Assembly (NCBI RefSeq): GCF_016894385.1
Contig: NZ_CP069812.1
Location: 2,046,001-2,110,000, forward strand
Reading direction: 5' to 3'
Source of the DNA: Cupriavidus oxalaticus
Lineage (GTDB): Bacteria > Pseudomonadota > Gammaproteobacteria > Burkholderiales > Burkholderiaceae
Length of the DNA stretch: 64,000 nt
Shown here piece by piece: positions 13,801 through 24,808 of this stretch. The first letter of the stretch is position 1, and each line of letters starts with the position of its first letter. Under the pieces are notes generated by a model. It had not been told where the DNA came from. It did no database searches and worked only from the letters and a program-made list of their open reading frames with translations. A program made the position numbers and the translations under genes.

Positions 13801-13854
13801 ATTGTCGACAATTCCGGGCCTGAGTTGGTACAAAAGGGGCCCCTCGCGGAATTG
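13801..13854. promoter_or_regulatory. Nested palindromes in the ppsA/ppsR spacer
   Basis: The 289-nt divergent spacer contains a perfect 12-bp palindrome ATTGTCGACAAT (13801-13812), the inverted pair CAATTCCG (13809-13816) / CGGAATTG (13847-13854), and between them the palindrome AGGGGCCCCT (13835-13844). This density suggests regulator binding or a structured leader for ppsA. Minus-strand TAGAAT at 13876-13881 is a possible ppsA -10 box. The regulator is unknown. Confidence 0.4.
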
Positions 13855-13937
13855 CTTAGCGAAAAGATCGCCGCTATTCTACCGTGCTGCGCCGCACTTT
13901 TCTGCGGAAGATTGAATCTATTTATTGCGCAACCCTC

Positions 13938-14867
13938 ATGTCCCAGCCAGAAGCGCCCGGTACAGCCAATTCCGGGACCCAGCCTGGAACGCAGCCTGCC
14001 TCCCCGTCCACCCAAGCGACCGCGGCGGCGCCCGCCGCAGCGGATCGCCCGCCGGTGCGAACGGTCTTTATTGTCTCGGATGGCACCGGGATCACTGCGG
14101 AAACCTTCAGCCACTCGATCCTGGCGCAGTTCGAAATGCGCTTCCGCAAGGTGCGGATGCCATTTGTCGATACCCCGGAAAAAGCACATATCGCGGTCGG
14201 CAAGATCAACGAGGCTTTCCACAACGAAGGCGTGCCGCCCATCGTCTTCACCACGCTGGTCAACCAGGAAGCGAACAAGGCACTGCGCCGTGCCAAGGCG
14301 ATGATCCTGGACATGTTCCAGACCTTCATCGAGCCGCTCGAGAAAGAACTGGGGCTGAAGTCGACCCACGCCATCGGCCGTTTCCACCAGAATGCCGATA
14401 CCGAGGCGTACAAGAACCGGATCGAGGCGATCAACTTCTCGCTCGCGCACGATGACGGTCAGTCCCACAAGAATCTCGAAGAAGCCGATGTGATCCTGGT
14501 GGGCGTGTCGCGCAGCGGCAAGACCCCGACCAGCCTCTACCTGGCGATGCAATACGGCCTGAAGGCGGCCAATTACCCGCTGATCCCGGACGATTTCGAG
14601 CGCGGCAAGCTGCCGTCGGCGCTGTACGCGTTCAAGAGCAAGATCTTCGGGCTGTCGATCGACCCGCAGCGCCTGACCGAGATCCGCAACGAGCGCCGCC
14701 CCGGCAGCAAGTACGCGGCGGTGGAAAACTGCCGCTACGAGGTCAACGAGGCCGAAGCGATGATGCGGCGCGAAGGCATCAAGTGGCTGTCGTCGACGCA
14801 CAAGTCGATCGAAGAGATTGCGACCACGATCCTGCAGGAGATCAAGGTCGATCGCGACAACTACTAA
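13938..14867 (+). CDS. ppsR: PEP synthase regulatory protein (bifunctional kinase/pyrophosphorylase, DUF299)
   Basis: Controls PpsA by ADP-dependent phosphorylation and phosphate-dependent dephosphorylation of a threonine near the catalytic histidine, as known for the DUF299 family. Of 309 residues. The first 38 or so are a low-complexity Ala/Pro/Thr extension; the domain then begins RTVFIVSDGTGITAETFSHS. The nucleotide-binding P-loop is GVSRSGKT (189-196). I chose the ATG at 13938 (MSQPEAPGTA); an upstream in-frame start at 13884 would add 18 residues. It sits divergent to its target ppsA. Confidence 0.95.
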   Translation: MSQPEAPGTANSGTQPGTQPASPSTQATAAAPAAADRPPVRTVFIVSDGTGITAETFSHSILAQFEMRFRKVRMPFVDTPEKAHIAVGKINEAFHNEGVPPIVFTTLVNQEANKALRRAKAMILDMFQTFIEPLEKELGLKSTHAIGRFHQNADTEAYKNRIEAINFSLAHDDGQSHKNLEEADVILVGVSRSGKTPTSLYLAMQYGLKAANYPLIPDDFERGKLPSALYAFKSKIFGLSIDPQRLTEIRNERRPGSKYAAVENCRYEVNEAEAMMRREGIKWLSSTHKSIEEIATTILQEIKVDRDNY

Positions 14868-14940
14868 AAAATTGGCCGCCGATTTGCGGAGACGGTGATG
14901 CGTTACCCTTTGGGCACTGCGGTGGCCCAATCGTGCCGAT

Positions 14941-14981
14941 TGTTTGCTCCCTCTCCCGCTTGCGGGAGAGGGGAGCAAACA
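14941..14981. repeat. REP-like palindrome, single copy (A)
   Basis: Near-perfect palindrome with arms TGTTTGCTCC-CTCTCCCGC and GCGGGAGAGGGGAGCAAAC. It lies between convergent ppsR and trmH, where it could also terminate both. The same core recurs at 37014-37142, 57515-57648 and 61532-61573. Confidence 0.9.
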
Positions 14982-15034
14982 GGCAGGAAGATCCAGGCAA
15001 CAGGCACACCAGCGGCGACGCCCAGCCCTTTATT

Positions 15035-15811
15035 TTATCGCCGCTGCCGCACCGCCTCGAACAGGCAGATCGCGGTGGCAGCCGCCACGTTCAGCGATTC
15101 CAGGCCGCCCGGCTGGGGAATGCCGACCTTGCGCTTGACGTGCTGCATCCACGCATCGCTGACGCCGGCGCCTTCATTGCCGACCACCCAGGCCACCGGT
15201 GCGCGCAGGTCGGTATCGAACACCGCGGCGTCGGCATGCGAGGACGTCGCCAGCAACGGCAGCGCCAGCCGCGGCGCCAGCGACTCCACGGTGCAGTGCT
15301 CGACGATGTTCAGGTGGAAATTGGCGCCCATGCTGGCGCGCAGCGTCTTCACCGACCAGGCGAACGCACAGCCCGTCGCCAGGAATGCATGGCGGATGCC
15401 CGCCGCCGCGGCGCTGCGCAGGATCGAGCCGACATTGCCGGCATCCTGCACGCCGTCGAGGATGATGCAGTCCTCCTCGATGCGCGCCGGCAGGTGGCCG
15501 GCAGGCGTCTCGATCACCAGCATCAGGTCGATGCCGTTGACCACGCCGGAAATCTGGGTGAACAGCGTGTCGGCCAGCACTACCAGCCGCTCCGCGTCGA
15601 TGCGCGCCAGCAAGGGCGCCACCTCGGCATGGTCGTAATGACGCTCGGACACCACGCAGGTGACTGGCTGTCCCAGTGCATCCACATAAGCCTCGGCCAG
15701 GTGCACGCCGTCGAGCAGCGACTGCCCGGCCTTGCGGCGCTGGTGGGTGGAGGTGGCGAGCGCCTTCAGGTGCTTGAACAGCGCGTTGTCGCGCGAGGTG
15801 ACGTGCTTCAC
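15035..15811 (-). CDS. TrmH/SpoU-family RNA 2'-O-methyltransferase
   Basis: SPOUT-class methyltransferase acting on rRNA or tRNA, 258 residues. An N-terminal substrate-binding domain ([21 protein letters not shown]) is followed by the knotted SpoU domain. The motifs are [34 protein letters not shown] and [20 protein letters not shown]. The target nucleotide cannot be read from sequence. It starts at GTG 15811, overlapping the rnhB stop by 4 nt (GTGA), so it is the last gene of the lpx-rnhB series. The 167-nt spacer downstream carries a REP-like palindrome. Confidence 0.92.
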   Translation of the reverse strand: MKHVTSRDNALFKHLKALATSTHQRRKAGQSLLDGVHLAEAYVDALGQPVTCVVSERHYDHAEVAPLLARIDAERLVVLADTLFTQISGVVNGIDLMLVIETPAGHLPARIEEDCIILDGVQDAGNVGSILRSAAAAGIRHAFLATGCAFAWSVKTLRASMGANFHLNIVEHCTVESLAPRLALPLLATSSHADAAVFDTDLRAPVAWVVGNEGAGVSDAWMQHVKRKVGIPQPGGLESLNVAAATAICLFEAVRQRR

Positions 15812-16572
15812 GGTGCGTCGGTTTGCAGGGTGCCTGACGGCGCCGCCTGGATCGGGGTGGTGAGTTCGCTGACTTCGATGCTTTCGATATTTTCGACGAC
15901 CTCGGCAACTGCCGTCACCGCGGTAAACATCGGACGCTGCGCCAGCGCCTCGCGCACCGGCGCGAACGAGCGGCGGTGATGCGGCGTCGCGCCGAATTCG
16001 GCCAGCGCGGCCAGATGCTGCGGCGTGCCATAGCCGACATGCGAATCGAAGCCGTACTGCGGATAGCGCTCGTGCAGCGCCATCAGTTCGCGGTCGCGCG
16101 CCACCTTGGCCAGGATTGACGCAGCCGAGATCGCCCTGACCAGCGCGTCACCCTTGACGATGGCTTCCACCGGGAACGGCACCTGCGGGCAGCGGTTGCC
16201 ATCGACCTGCACCAGGTCCGGCACCACGCCGCTGGCGGCCAGCCCCTGCACCGCGCGCTGCATCGCCAGCATGCTGGCGTGCAGGATATTGATCGTATCG
16301 ATTTCCTCGACCGTGGCGAAGGCGATATGCCAGCCCAGCGCACGTTCGCAGATCTTCTCGTACAGCGCCTCGCGCCTGGCGGCGGTCAGGATCTTGGAGT
16401 CGGCCAGGCCGCGGATCGGGCGCTTCGGATCGAGCACCACCGCGGCGGCATACACCGGCCCCGCCAGCGGGCCGCGGCCCGCTTCATCGACGCCGCACAG
16501 CCGCTGGATCGCTGCGGCGGCCGGCGCCAGGTCCAGGCCCATCTGCGGTGAAGCCGCATTGCGACGCGCCAT
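15808..16572 (-). CDS. rnhB: Ribonuclease HII
   Basis: Cleaves RNA in RNA-DNA hybrids and removes misincorporated ribonucleotides. Of 254 residues, about 50 longer than E. coli RnhB because of a C-terminal extension after the catalytic domain (from about [20 protein letters not shown] on). The core motif [20 protein letters not shown] carries the Asp-Glu pair, and VDGNRCP and the [12 protein letters not shown] region follow as usual. The ATG at 16572 overlaps the lpxB stop by one nucleotide (TGATG), implying coupled translation. Confidence 0.96.
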   Translation of the reverse strand: MARRNAASPQMGLDLAPAAAAIQRLCGVDEAGRGPLAGPVYAAAVVLDPKRPIRGLADSKILTAARREALYEKICERALGWHIAFATVEEIDTINILHASMLAMQRAVQGLAASGVVPDLVQVDGNRCPQVPFPVEAIVKGDALVRAISAASILAKVARDRELMALHERYPQYGFDSHVGYGTPQHLAALAEFGATPHHRRSFAPVREALAQRPMFTAVTAVAEVVENIESIEVSELTTPIQAAPSGTLQTDAP

Positions 16573-17780
16573 CAGACGGTCCCCCGGCTGTGCATCAGGT
16601 CCACCACCACATCGGCGGCCAGTTGCGCGGTGTTGCACTTGAGCGTCTCGTGCATGCGGGTGAAATGCTCGTACAGGAAGGCAATGTTGCCCTCGTCGTT
16701 GAGCTGCAGCAGCGTTTCGCGGGCCAGCGCCTCGGGCGTGGCGTCGTCCTGCAGCAGTTCGGGCACGACAAAGCGCCCTGAAAGGATATTAGGCAATCCC
16801 ACGTACGGCAGGTAACCCTGGCGCTTCATGATCTGCGCGGTCAGCCAGGGCACCTTGTACGAGATCACCATCGGCTTCTTGTACAGCGCCGCCTCCAGCG
16901 TCGCGGTGCCGCTGGCCAGCAGCACCACGTCGGCGGCTTCCATGGCCTGGTGCGACTTGCCGTCGACAATGGTCAGGCGCAGTTCCGGATACTGCCGGTG
17001 CAGGTCTTCGACGATGGCGCGCAGCGGCGCGCTTGCCGCCGGCAGCACGAACGCCAGGTTCGGGTCCATGCGCTGCATCTGCGCCATCGCGGCAAAGAAG
17101 GTGGCGCCAAGGTTGCGCACCTCGGACTGCCGGCTGCCAGGCAGCACCGCGACCACGCGGTGGCCGGCAGGCAGCCCCAGCTCGGCGCGCGCCCCCGCGA
17201 CGTCAGGCACCATCGGGATCACGTCGGCGAGCGGATGCCCGACATAGGTGGCGGGAATGCCGGCCTTGGCGTAGATCTCGGGCTCGAACGGGAACAGGCA
17301 CAGGATGTGGTCCACCGCGCGCGCGATGGTGCGGATGCGCCCGCCGCGCCAGGCCCAGATCGACGGGCTGACGAAATGCACCACCGGAATGCCGGCGCGG
17401 CGCAGCGGCACTTCCAGGCCGAAATTGAAATCCGGGGCATCGACCCCGATAAAGCACTGCGGCGGCTCGGCCAGCAGCCAGTCGCGCACCGCGCGCCGGG
17501 TGCGCAGGATCTCGCGCAGCGAGCCCAGCACCTCGACATAGCCGTTGACCGACAGCGTTTCCATCGGCCAGCGCGAGGCGAAGCCCTGCGCCATCATGCG
17601 CTTGCCACCGATGCCGGCGTACGCCATGGTATCGCCCAGGCGGGCCTTGAGCCCGCCCATCATCAGCGATGCCAGCAGGTCGCCGGAGGCCTCTCCGGCC
17701 ACCATGGCGATGGTGCCGCGCCTGGCGGCGGCAGAACCGTTGCCCGTGGGCAAGCCACCCCGAATCGCGGCGTCGACCAT
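16572..17780 (-). CDS. lpxB: Lipid-A-disaccharide synthase
   Basis: Glycosyltransferase joining UDP-diacylglucosamine and lipid X into the lipid A disaccharide; peripheral inner-membrane enzyme. Of 402 residues. The core starts [20 protein letters not shown] after a short Gly/Ala-rich leader. [26 protein letters not shown] and the [12 protein letters not shown] motif are typical of GT19. I place the start at ATG 17780, 13 nt after the lpxA stop; the frame stays open into lpxA. Order fabZ-lpxA-lpxB-rnhB is the classic proteobacterial one. Confidence 0.96.
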   Translation of the reverse strand: MVDAAIRGGLPTGNGSAAARRGTIAMVAGEASGDLLASLMMGGLKARLGDTMAYAGIGGKRMMAQGFASRWPMETLSVNGYVEVLGSLREILRTRRAVRDWLLAEPPQCFIGVDAPDFNFGLEVPLRRAGIPVVHFVSPSIWAWRGGRIRTIARAVDHILCLFPFEPEIYAKAGIPATYVGHPLADVIPMVPDVAGARAELGLPAGHRVVAVLPGSRQSEVRNLGATFFAAMAQMQRMDPNLAFVLPAASAPLRAIVEDLHRQYPELRLTIVDGKSHQAMEAADVVLLASGTATLEAALYKKPMVISYKVPWLTAQIMKRQGYLPYVGLPNILSGRFVVPELLQDDATPEALARETLLQLNDEGNIAFLYEHFTRMHETLKCNTAQLAADVVVDLMHSRGTV

Positions 17781-17793
17781 GTGGAGCCCGGTC

Positions 17794-18597
17794 TCAGCGC
17801 ACGATGCCGCGCTGGGTGGCGGCAAGGAAGTCGACGAAGGCCTGCAGCGGCACCGCGGTGCCGGCATCGGACTGGCCCAGCAAGGCGGAGATCTCGTTGC
17901 GTGCCTCGTCGAAGCTGAGGTCGGACTTGTAAAGCAGCTTGTACGCCTGGCGCAGCGCGGCGATCTGGGCCGCATCGAAGCCGCGGCGGCGCAGCCCCTC
18001 GACGTTGATGCCGTGCGGCGTGGCCTTGTTGCCGCCCTTGTCGCTGGCCGCGATCACGAACGGCGGCACGTCCTGCACCAGCGCCGAGGCGCCGCCCAGC
18101 ATCGCGTGGGCGCCGATGCGCACGAACTGGTGCACACCGCTCATGCCGCCGAGGATGGCCCAGTCGCCCACGTCGACGTGCCCGGCGATCTGCGCGTTGC
18201 TGGAAAACACGGTGTGATTGCCGACCGAGCAGTCATGCGCGATATGCACATAGGCCATGATCCAGTTGTCGCTGCCGATGCGGGTCAGGCCGCGATCCTG
18301 CACCGTGCCGGTGTGGATCGTGGTGAATTCGCGGATGGTGTTGCGGTCGCCGATCTCGAGCCGGGTCGGCTCGTTGCGGTACTTCATGTCCTGCGGCACG
18401 CCACCGACCGACGCATAGGGGCCGATGTTGTTGCCCTCGCCGATCGTGGTATGGCCCTCGACCGTCGTATGCGAGCCGATCCGGGTGCCGCTGCCGATCC
18501 GCACGTTGGGGCCGACGATGGAGAATGGGCCGACGGTCACGTCGGAGCCCAGTTCGGCCTTCGGGTCAACCAGTGCGGTAGGGTGGATTTGCGTCAT
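17794..18597 (-). CDS. lpxA: UDP-N-acetylglucosamine O-acyltransferase
   Basis: First step of lipid A synthesis: transfers a 3-hydroxyacyl chain from ACP to the 3-OH of UDP-GlcNAc. Of 267 residues, normal. The N-terminal two thirds is a left-handed beta helix of hexapeptide repeats ([20 protein letters not shown] onward), and the catalytic His lies in the [11 protein letters not shown] stretch. The C-terminal helical domain follows ([20 protein letters not shown]). The start ATG at 18597 matches the family N-terminus. It lies between fabZ and lpxB. Confidence 0.97.
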   Translation of the reverse strand: MTQIHPTALVDPKAELGSDVTVGPFSIVGPNVRIGSGTRIGSHTTVEGHTTIGEGNNIGPYASVGGVPQDMKYRNEPTRLEIGDRNTIREFTTIHTGTVQDRGLTRIGSDNWIMAYVHIAHDCSVGNHTVFSSNAQIAGHVDVGDWAILGGMSGVHQFVRIGAHAMLGGASALVQDVPPFVIAASDKGGNKATPHGINVEGLRRRGFDAAQIAALRQAYKLLYKSDLSFDEARNEISALLGQSDAGTAVPLQAFVDFLAATQRGIVR

Positions 18598-18696
18598 ACG
18601 TCTGTCCTGTGTGTGTCTGGTGAAGAATGGGGCCTCCTGCGCGGGGCAAAGGTTCCCGTCGGTGCCGCCGGGCTGGCCAGCCTGCGGCGGCCGGCC

Positions 18697-19146
18697 TCAC
18701 TCAGCCTGCTTCACGGTGCACATCAGCTCCGCCTCGCAGGCGACCTTGTCGTCCACGGTGGCGAATGCCTTGAATTTCCAGATGCCGCGGATATAGCGCT
18801 CGACCGTCACATTCATGTGCAGCTGGTCGCCCGGGTACACCACCTGCTTGAAGCGGGCGCCGTCGATGCCGACGAAGTAGTACAGCGCGCCTTCCTTGCG
18901 CTCCATGTCGGCACCGAACGTCAGCAGGCCGGCCGACTGCGCCAGCGCCTCCAGGATCATCACGCCCGGCATCACCGGCTGTTCCGGGAAATGGCCCTGG
19001 AAATACGGCTCGTTGATGGTGACGTTCTTCAGGGTCTTGATCCGCTTCTGCGCCTCGAACTCCAGCACGCGGTCGACCAGCAGGAACGGGTACCGGTGCG
19101 GCAACAGCTTGAGGATCTTGCGGATATCGATTTCGGCCGCGCTCAT
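18697..19146 (-). CDS. fabZ: 3-hydroxyacyl-ACP dehydratase FabZ
   Basis: Dehydrates 3-hydroxyacyl-ACP in fatty acid elongation; competes with LpxA/LpxD for hydroxyacyl-ACP, which explains its place among lpx genes. Of 149 residues with a hot-dog fold. Catalytic His52 lies in [11 protein letters not shown] and Glu66 in [11 protein letters not shown]. The ATG at 19146 gives [20 protein letters not shown]. The gap to lpxD is 12 nt; about 100 nt without features separates it from lpxA. Confidence 0.97.
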   Translation of the reverse strand: MSAAEIDIRKILKLLPHRYPFLLVDRVLEFEAQKRIKTLKNVTINEPYFQGHFPEQPVMPGVMILEALAQSAGLLTFGADMERKEGALYYFVGIDGARFKQVVYPGDQLHMNVTVERYIRGIWKFKAFATVDDKVACEAELMCTVKQAE

Positions 19147-19158
19147 GATGATTTCTCT

Positions 19159-20250
19159 TTAGTCTTGTGAGGTTTGGGACCCGGCGGACTGGCCGCGCAG
19201 GCGACGTTCCAGCGCCACCACCCGTTCGCGCAGCTTGCTCAGGCCGCGCACGATGGCTGCGTTGCGTTCCCACTCGCCGTGCGGCAGGAACGGGAAGACG
19301 CTGGTGAAATGGCCCCCGGGCTTGGTAATGGATTTGGTAATCGAAGTACCGCCGGACACTGTGGTCCGGTCGGCAATGGTCAGGTGGCCGGCAAAATTGG
19401 CCGCGCCCCCGATCACGCAGAAACGGCCGATGCGCGTGCTGCCCGAAACCGCGGCACAGCCAGCGATGACCGTATGGGCCCCGACCCGCACGTTATGCGC
19501 GATCTGGACCTGGTTGTCGATCTTGCAGCCGTCTTCGACCACGGTGTCGGCCATGGCGCCGCGGTCGATCGCCGTATTGGCGCCGACCTCCACGTCATGG
19601 CCCAGCACGGCGCGTCCCGTTTGCGGGATCTTCACGTATTCGACGCCGGTGGCGCTGATATCGGGCGCGAAACCGAAGCCATCGGCGCCGATCACCACGC
19701 CGCTGTGCAGGATGGCGCGCGCGCCGATCACGCATTGATGGTAGACCGAAACGTTCGCGTACAGCAGCGAATCGTCGCCGATCTCGGCCCCGGCACCGAC
19801 GTAGCCGTTGGCCAGGATGCGGACGCGCTCGCCCAGCCGGGCGCCGCGCTCGATGACCACGTTCGGGCCGATATAGCACGACGCCGGCACCACCGCGTCG
19901 GGCGACACGCTCGCGCGCGGATCGATGCCGACGCGTGGGTCGGCATTGGCCTCGCGGTCAAAGCGCTGCGCCACGCGGGCAAAGCAGACGTAGGGATTGC
20001 GCGCCACCAGCCAGTTGCGGCCGTCGGCACGGCCCTCGGCACGGATGCGCTCGAGGTCGGCCTGCGACACGATCACGGCGCCGGCTTGCGAATCCAGCGC
20101 CTGCTGCAGGTAGAGCGGATTGGACAGGAACGAGAGTTCGCCCGCCGAAGCCTGGTCGAGAGGAGCCAGGCCAACGATCGCCAGGTCGGGATCACCCACA
20201 ACCTGCGCGCCGTTCTCGGTGGCGAGCTGACCCAGTGTGGGTGTCTGCAT
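19159..20250 (-). CDS. lpxD: UDP-3-O-acylglucosamine N-acyltransferase
   Basis: Third step of lipid A synthesis: N-acylation of UDP-3-O-acylglucosamine. Of 363 residues. An N-terminal uridine-binding domain (about residues 1-105) precedes a left-handed beta helix of hexapeptide repeats (IGPNVVIERGARLGERVRI and so on). The catalytic His lies in the QIAHNVRVGAHTVIAGC segment. The C-terminal helix (RGLSKLRERVVALERRL) is typical. The ATG at 20250 gives MQTPTLGQLATENGAQVVGD. It follows skp by 42 nt and precedes fabZ by 12 nt. Confidence 0.97.
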   Translation of the reverse strand: MQTPTLGQLATENGAQVVGDPDLAIVGLAPLDQASAGELSFLSNPLYLQQALDSQAGAVIVSQADLERIRAEGRADGRNWLVARNPYVCFARVAQRFDREANADPRVGIDPRASVSPDAVVPASCYIGPNVVIERGARLGERVRILANGYVGAGAEIGDDSLLYANVSVYHQCVIGARAILHSGVVIGADGFGFAPDISATGVEYVKIPQTGRAVLGHDVEVGANTAIDRGAMADTVVEDGCKIDNQVQIAHNVRVGAHTVIAGCAAVSGSTRIGRFCVIGGAANFAGHLTIADRTTVSGGTSITKSITKPGGHFTSVFPFLPHGEWERNAAIVRGLSKLRERVVALERRLRGQSAGSQTSQD

Positions 20251-20292
20251 GGCGGTACTTCCTGAAAAAGGGACGAAACGAACAGCGGCGGC

Positions 20293-20820
20293 TTAGCGGG
20301 CGCCGGCGTTCAGCGCCTTCATCACGTCGTCGGTGATGTCGATGCGCGGGTTCACGTAGACCGCTTCCTGCACGATCAGGTCGTACTTGCGCTGCTCGGC
20401 CAGCTGGCGGATCACGCGGTTGGCGCGCTCCAGCACCTGCGCCAGCTCTTCATTGCGGCGCTGGTTCAGGTCCTCGCGGAATTCGCGCTGCTTGCGCTGG
20501 AATTCGCGATCGAGGTCGGCCACCTCGCGCTGGCGGCGCTGGCGGTCGGAATCGGCCAGCACAGCGGTGTCCTTGTCGAGCTTGTCGGCCATGCCCTTGA
20601 TCTTCTGGGCCATGTCCTGCAGCTCACGGTCGCGCTTGGAGAATTCCTGCTCCAGCTTCACCTGGGCCTGCTTGGCCGGCTGCGAATCGCGCAGGATGCG
20701 CTCGGAATTGACGGCGGCAATGCGCGCCTCCTGGGCCATGGCCGGCATCGCGGCGCACAGCGCAGCGGTGGCGAATGCGGCGGCGCCCAGGGATTTGACC
20801 AGTTTGGATGTTGTCATCAT
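20293..20820 (-). CDS. skp: Periplasmic chaperone OmpH/Skp
   Basis: Trimeric holdase that carries unfolded outer-membrane proteins to BamA. Of 175 residues. The signal peptide (residues 1-29, ending AAMPAMAQ) precedes EARIAAVNSERILRDSQPAK, and the rest is an alpha-helical tentacle rich in Gln/Arg/Glu (FQRKQREFREDLNQRRNEEL). Two adjacent ATG codons (20820 and 20817) could start it. It lies directly after bamA, 22 nt away, the usual order bamA-skp-lpxD. Confidence 0.93.
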   Translation of the reverse strand: MMTTSKLVKSLGAAAFATAALCAAMPAMAQEARIAAVNSERILRDSQPAKQAQVKLEQEFSKRDRELQDMAQKIKGMADKLDKDTAVLADSDRQRRQREVADLDREFQRKQREFREDLNQRRNEELAQVLERANRVIRQLAEQRKYDLIVQEAVYVNPRIDITDDVMKALNAGAR

Positions 20821-20842
20821 GAAAACAGATCCTTTTACAGAA

Positions 20843-23152
20843 TCAGAATGCCGTCCCGATCTGGAACTGGAAGCGCTGAACCTTGTCGGTCTCTTCCCGG
20901 TTGAGCGGGAAGCCCATGCTGATCTTCAGCGGGCCGATCGGCGACAGCCACGACATGCCGAAGCCGGTCGAGTACTTGAGATCGCTGAACGAAATCGGCG
21001 CGCCTTCCTGGTAGACGTTACCGAAGTCGAAGAACGTGAACAGGCGCAGCGTGCGGTCGACGCCCGAGCCCGGCAGCGGGAAGATGAATTCCACGTTACC
21101 GATCATCTTGGACGCACCACCCACCGGGTTGCCGTTCTGGTCCTTCGGGCCCAGCGTGCTGGTCTGGTAGCCGCGCACCGAGCCGATACCGCCGGCGTAG
21201 AAGTACTTGAACACCGGGAACGGCGTGCTGCCGTAGCCGTGGCCGTAGGCCACTTCACCGTTCAGCGCCAGCGTGAACGCCTTCGAGATCGGGTAGAAGT
21301 ACTGCTGCTGCACGCTGGCGCGGTAGTACTGCGTATCGCCGCCCGGCAGGCCGACTTCCAGGTTGGCCTGGGTGTACGGGCCCTTGGTCGGGACCAGCGC
21401 GCTGTCGCGGCGGTCGCGTGCCCAGCCGATCGTGAACGGGAAGTTGTTGATGCCGTCGCCGCTCTCCTTGCCGATCGCGTTCAGCCACTGCGTGTACTGG
21501 CTCGGCGTGTTGACCGAGGTGTAGACCTGCGTGCGCTCGTAGCCGATACCGAAGAACACGGTGTCGACTTCCGAGAACGGCACGCCGAACTTGAAGCCGC
21601 CGCCGGCGGACACGATCTTGTAGTCCTGGTCACCGGTGTAGTACAGCGGCCGCGAGGTACGGTAGTAGATGTCGGTCGAGCGGCTGATGCCGTCCACCGT
21701 GAAATACGGGTCGTACTGCGTCAGGGCAATGGTACGGAACGACTTGGCGGTGTTCACGTCCAGGCCCAGGCTGGTACCGGAACCGAACACGTTGTCCTGG
21801 CGCAGGCCGGCCTGCAGCACCAGCTTGTCGGTGGACGAGAAGCCCACGCCCAGGCTGATCTGGCCGGTGGGCTTTTCAGTCACGTTGACGTTCACATCGA
21901 CCTGGTCGGGCGCGCCCGCCACGTCCTCGGTGGTGATGTTGGTGTCGGTGAAGTAGCCGGTCCGGTTGATACGTGCCTGCGACTGCTGCAGCTTCTCGCT
22001 GTCGAACCACGAGCTTTCCATCTGGCGCATCTCGCGGCGCACCACTTCGTCGCGGGTCTTGCTGTTGCCCACCACGTTGACGCGGCGCACGTAGACGCGC
22101 CGTCCCGGGTCGACCATCAGCGTCAGCGCGACCTCGCGCTTTTCCTGGTCGATGTTCGGCTGCGGGTTGATCGTGGTGAAGGCGTAGCCATAGGTGCCCA
22201 GCAGGTCGGTAATGGCCTTGGTGCTGGCGGTCAGCTTTTCGGACGAGAAGATGTCGCCCTTCTTCAGCTGCAGCAGCTTTTCCATTTCCTCCTGCTTGCC
22301 CAGCAGTTCGCCGGCCAGGCGGATGTCGGACACCTTGTACTGCTCGCCTTCCTTGATGTTCAGGGTCAGGTAGATATCCTTCTTGTCCGGCGTGATCGAC
22401 ACCTGGGTCGATTCGATCGCGAACTCGAGGTAGCCGCGGTTCAGGTAGTAGGAACGCAGCGCCTCCAGGTCGGCCGTCAGCTTCTGCTTCGAGTACAGGT
22501 CATTCTTGGTGTACCACGACAGCCAGTTCGGCGTGGACAGCTGCATCTCGTCGCGCAGCGTGCTTTCCTTGAATGCCTTGTTGCCGACGATATTGATCTG
22601 GCGGATCTTGGCGACCGGGCCTTCCTCGACGTTGAACACGACCGAGACGCGGTTGCGGTCCACCGGCGTGACCGTGGTCTGCACGTCGGCGGCATAGTAG
22701 CCGCGCGCGACGTACTGGCGCTTGAGCTCCTGCTCCGCCTTGTCGATCAGCGCCCTGTCGTAGTAACGCGCTTCGGCGACGCCGACCGCGCGCAGCGAGC
22801 GGCGCAGCGTGTCCTTGTCGAATTCCTTGATGCCGACGAATTCCAGCTGCGAGATCGCCGGGCGTTCTTCCACCTGCACGACCAGCACACCGTCTTCGGC
22901 GCGGATCTGCACGTCCTTGAAGAAACCGGTATTGTAGAGGGCACGGATCGCATCGGCGCCCTTGTCGTCGGTGAAGGTTTCACCGACGCGCACGGGGAGG
23001 TAGCCAAACACCGTACCCGGCTCGACGCGCTGCAGGCCCTCAACGCGGATGTCCCTGACGACGAACGGATCGGCAGCCCAGCCCGCCGGGCTCCAGGCTG
23101 CAATAACGGCACTCGCCAGCAAGCCCAGCGAAATGCGCTTATGTCTGATCAA
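20843..23152 (-). CDS. bamA: Outer membrane protein assembly factor BamA
   Basis: Essential beta-barrel insertase of the outer membrane. A signal peptide ([18 protein letters not shown]) is followed by five POTRA domains (from [20 protein letters not shown] to about residue 430) and a C-terminal 16-strand barrel ending in FQFQIGTAF with the terminal aromatic residue. I place the start at a TTG (23152) behind AGAGGGGATC, giving 769 residues; an in-frame ATG at 23176 would add eight residues (MESKRGST). The gene follows rseP and precedes skp, as in most proteobacteria. Confidence 0.95.
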   Translation of the reverse strand: MIRHKRISLGLLASAVIAAWSPAGWAADPFVVRDIRVEGLQRVEPGTVFGYLPVRVGETFTDDKGADAIRALYNTGFFKDVQIRAEDGVLVVQVEERPAISQLEFVGIKEFDKDTLRRSLRAVGVAEARYYDRALIDKAEQELKRQYVARGYYAADVQTTVTPVDRNRVSVVFNVEEGPVAKIRQINIVGNKAFKESTLRDEMQLSTPNWLSWYTKNDLYSKQKLTADLEALRSYYLNRGYLEFAIESTQVSITPDKKDIYLTLNIKEGEQYKVSDIRLAGELLGKQEEMEKLLQLKKGDIFSSEKLTASTKAITDLLGTYGYAFTTINPQPNIDQEKREVALTLMVDPGRRVYVRRVNVVGNSKTRDEVVRREMRQMESSWFDSEKLQQSQARINRTGYFTDTNITTEDVAGAPDQVDVNVNVTEKPTGQISLGVGFSSTDKLVLQAGLRQDNVFGSGTSLGLDVNTAKSFRTIALTQYDPYFTVDGISRSTDIYYRTSRPLYYTGDQDYKIVSAGGGFKFGVPFSEVDTVFFGIGYERTQVYTSVNTPSQYTQWLNAIGKESGDGINNFPFTIGWARDRRDSALVPTKGPYTQANLEVGLPGGDTQYYRASVQQQYFYPISKAFTLALNGEVAYGHGYGSTPFPVFKYFYAGGIGSVRGYQTSTLGPKDQNGNPVGGASKMIGNVEFIFPLPGSGVDRTLRLFTFFDFGNVYQEGAPISFSDLKYSTGFGMSWLSPIGPLKISMGFPLNREETDKVQRFQFQIGTAF

Positions 23153-23273
23153 TGTTGATCCCCTCTTTGATTCCATCCAGGATTTTCCGATGCCTCGTGG
23201 GACTGCGCTTGGCAACGGCGTCCCCGGCGACGGTGTCCGACGACACGACCGCCCCTTTTGCCGACATGCGTTT

Positions 23274-24677
23274 CTAGCCGTTCGCCAGAAACATTCGGCT
23301 GACGTCATTGAACAAAGCGAGCGAGGTCAGGAGCAAGATGCAGGCGATGCCAACCTTCTGCAGCATTGCCTGCCAGTGGTCTGGGACGGGCCGGCCAGTC
23401 AAAAATTCCACGCAATAATACAGCAAATGCCCCCCATCCAGAACCGGAATAGGTAACAAATTCAGTACACCGAGGCTGACGCTGACCAGTGCCAGGAAGC
23501 TGACAAAGGCCTGCACGCCGAGGTTTGCGGCACGCCCGGCGTAGTCCGCCACGGTCAGCGGACCGCTCAGGTTCTGCAGCGACGCCTGCCCCACCAGCAT
23601 CTTGCCCAGCAGCTTCAGCGACAGCGCGCTGGTGTCCCACACCTGGCCGAACGCACGGACCATCGCTTGGTCTGGACGGTAGCGCACCGTCTCCATCTCC
23701 ACTGCCTGGCTGAGCGCCGCACCCAGCTTGCCCGCCGGCGGCGCCGGGGCGCCGCTGGCATCCTTTTCGCCGTCGCGCGGGGCGGCAGCGTCCAGCGTCA
23801 CCGGCACGTCCAGGCGCTTGCCGTCGCGCTCGATGCCGAGCGTCACGGCCTGCCCGGGCTGGCTGCGCACCGCCTTGATCAGCTCGCTGGCCTGGGTCAG
23901 CGGGGTGCCCTGCCACGCGACGACGCGGTCGCCCTTCTTCAGCCCGGCGCGCTCGGCGGCCGAGTCCGGCAATACCTCAGTGATGGTGACCGGCCCGCCC
24001 TTCAGATGCAGGCCGAGCGTGCTGAGCGGATCCTGCTCCGGGTTGCCGCCGGTATTGGGCAGGCGTGCCAGCGTGACGTCCCGCTCGGCACCGTCGGCGG
24101 CGCGCACGCGCAGCACGGCGCGCGCATCGCCGAAGCCCCCGGCGAAGACCGCCATGCGCAGGTCGTTCCAGGAACGCACCGCTTCGGTATGGCCGTTGGC
24201 GGTCAGCGACAGCACCCGGTCGCCTTCGCGCACGCCGGCCTGCTGGGCCATGGTGCCGGCCGCCGGTGCGGCGACGATCGGTGCGGGTTCGCGCATGCCG
24301 CCGGCGAACAGCGCGAAGTAGAGCACGATCGCCAGCAGGAAATTGGCCAGCGGCCCGGCCGCGACAATGATGAAGCGCTTGCCGACCGGCTGGCGGTTGA
24401 ACGCGCGCGGCAGGTCGGCCGGATCGATCCGGGCGTCGCGATCGGGGTCAAACTCGCGCTCGTCGAGCATCTTGACGTAGCCGCCCAGCGGAATGGCCGC
24501 CACCGTCCATTCGGTGCGGTCGCGGCTCTTCGAGATCCAGCGCAGCAGTGGCCGCCCGAAACCGATCGAAAAGCGCAACACCTTCACGCCGCAGGCGCGC
24601 GCGGCGAGGTAATGCCCCATCTCGTGCACGTAGATGAGCACGCACAGGGCAACAATGAAAGCGAGTACGGTTTGCAT
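23274..24677 (-). CDS. rseP: Site-2 intramembrane zinc protease RseP
   Basis: Cleaves the anti-sigma factor of the envelope stress response within the membrane. Of 467 residues. The zinc motif HEMGH (18-22) lies in the first transmembrane helix. Two PDZ domains follow in the periplasmic part ([20 protein letters not shown] and [20 protein letters not shown]). The second metal-binding motif, [12 protein letters not shown], and two further helices close the protein. The ATG at 24677 opens helix 1. It lies between dxr and bamA, the conserved order. Confidence 0.97.
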   Translation of the reverse strand: MQTVLAFIVALCVLIYVHEMGHYLAARACGVKVLRFSIGFGRPLLRWISKSRDRTEWTVAAIPLGGYVKMLDEREFDPDRDARIDPADLPRAFNRQPVGKRFIIVAAGPLANFLLAIVLYFALFAGGMREPAPIVAAPAAGTMAQQAGVREGDRVLSLTANGHTEAVRSWNDLRMAVFAGGFGDARAVLRVRAADGAERDVTLARLPNTGGNPEQDPLSTLGLHLKGGPVTITEVLPDSAAERAGLKKGDRVVAWQGTPLTQASELIKAVRSQPGQAVTLGIERDGKRLDVPVTLDAAAPRDGEKDASGAPAPPAGKLGAALSQAVEMETVRYRPDQAMVRAFGQVWDTSALSLKLLGKMLVGQASLQNLSGPLTVADYAGRAANLGVQAFVSFLALVSVSLGVLNLLPIPVLDGGHLLYYCVEFLTGRPVPDHWQAMLQKVGIACILLLTSLALFNDVSRMFLANG

Positions 24678-24697
24678 GGCGTCGGGACGTCAGTAAC

Positions 24698-24729
24698 AGT
24701 GGCTGGACCGGTGAGTGGCTGGACCGGTG
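24698..24729. repeat. Two tandem 16-bp repeats between dxr and rseP
   Basis: AGTGGCTGGACCGGTG occurs twice without a gap in the 131-nt spacer upstream of rseP. It is a short slippage-type repeat without recognised function. Confidence 0.8.
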
Positions 24730-24808
24730 CGCCGGCTCCGGGGGTTCCGGCATGTCCGGGGCCGCCGCAACCGCTATTGTCGCAGATGCGGCAGGCGGGC
24801 CCGCAGGA

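Noticed and set aside
14941..14981. Insertion sequence end
   Set aside because: Only a short palindrome is present, with no transposase frame or target duplication. It recurs in the window as a REP-like element.
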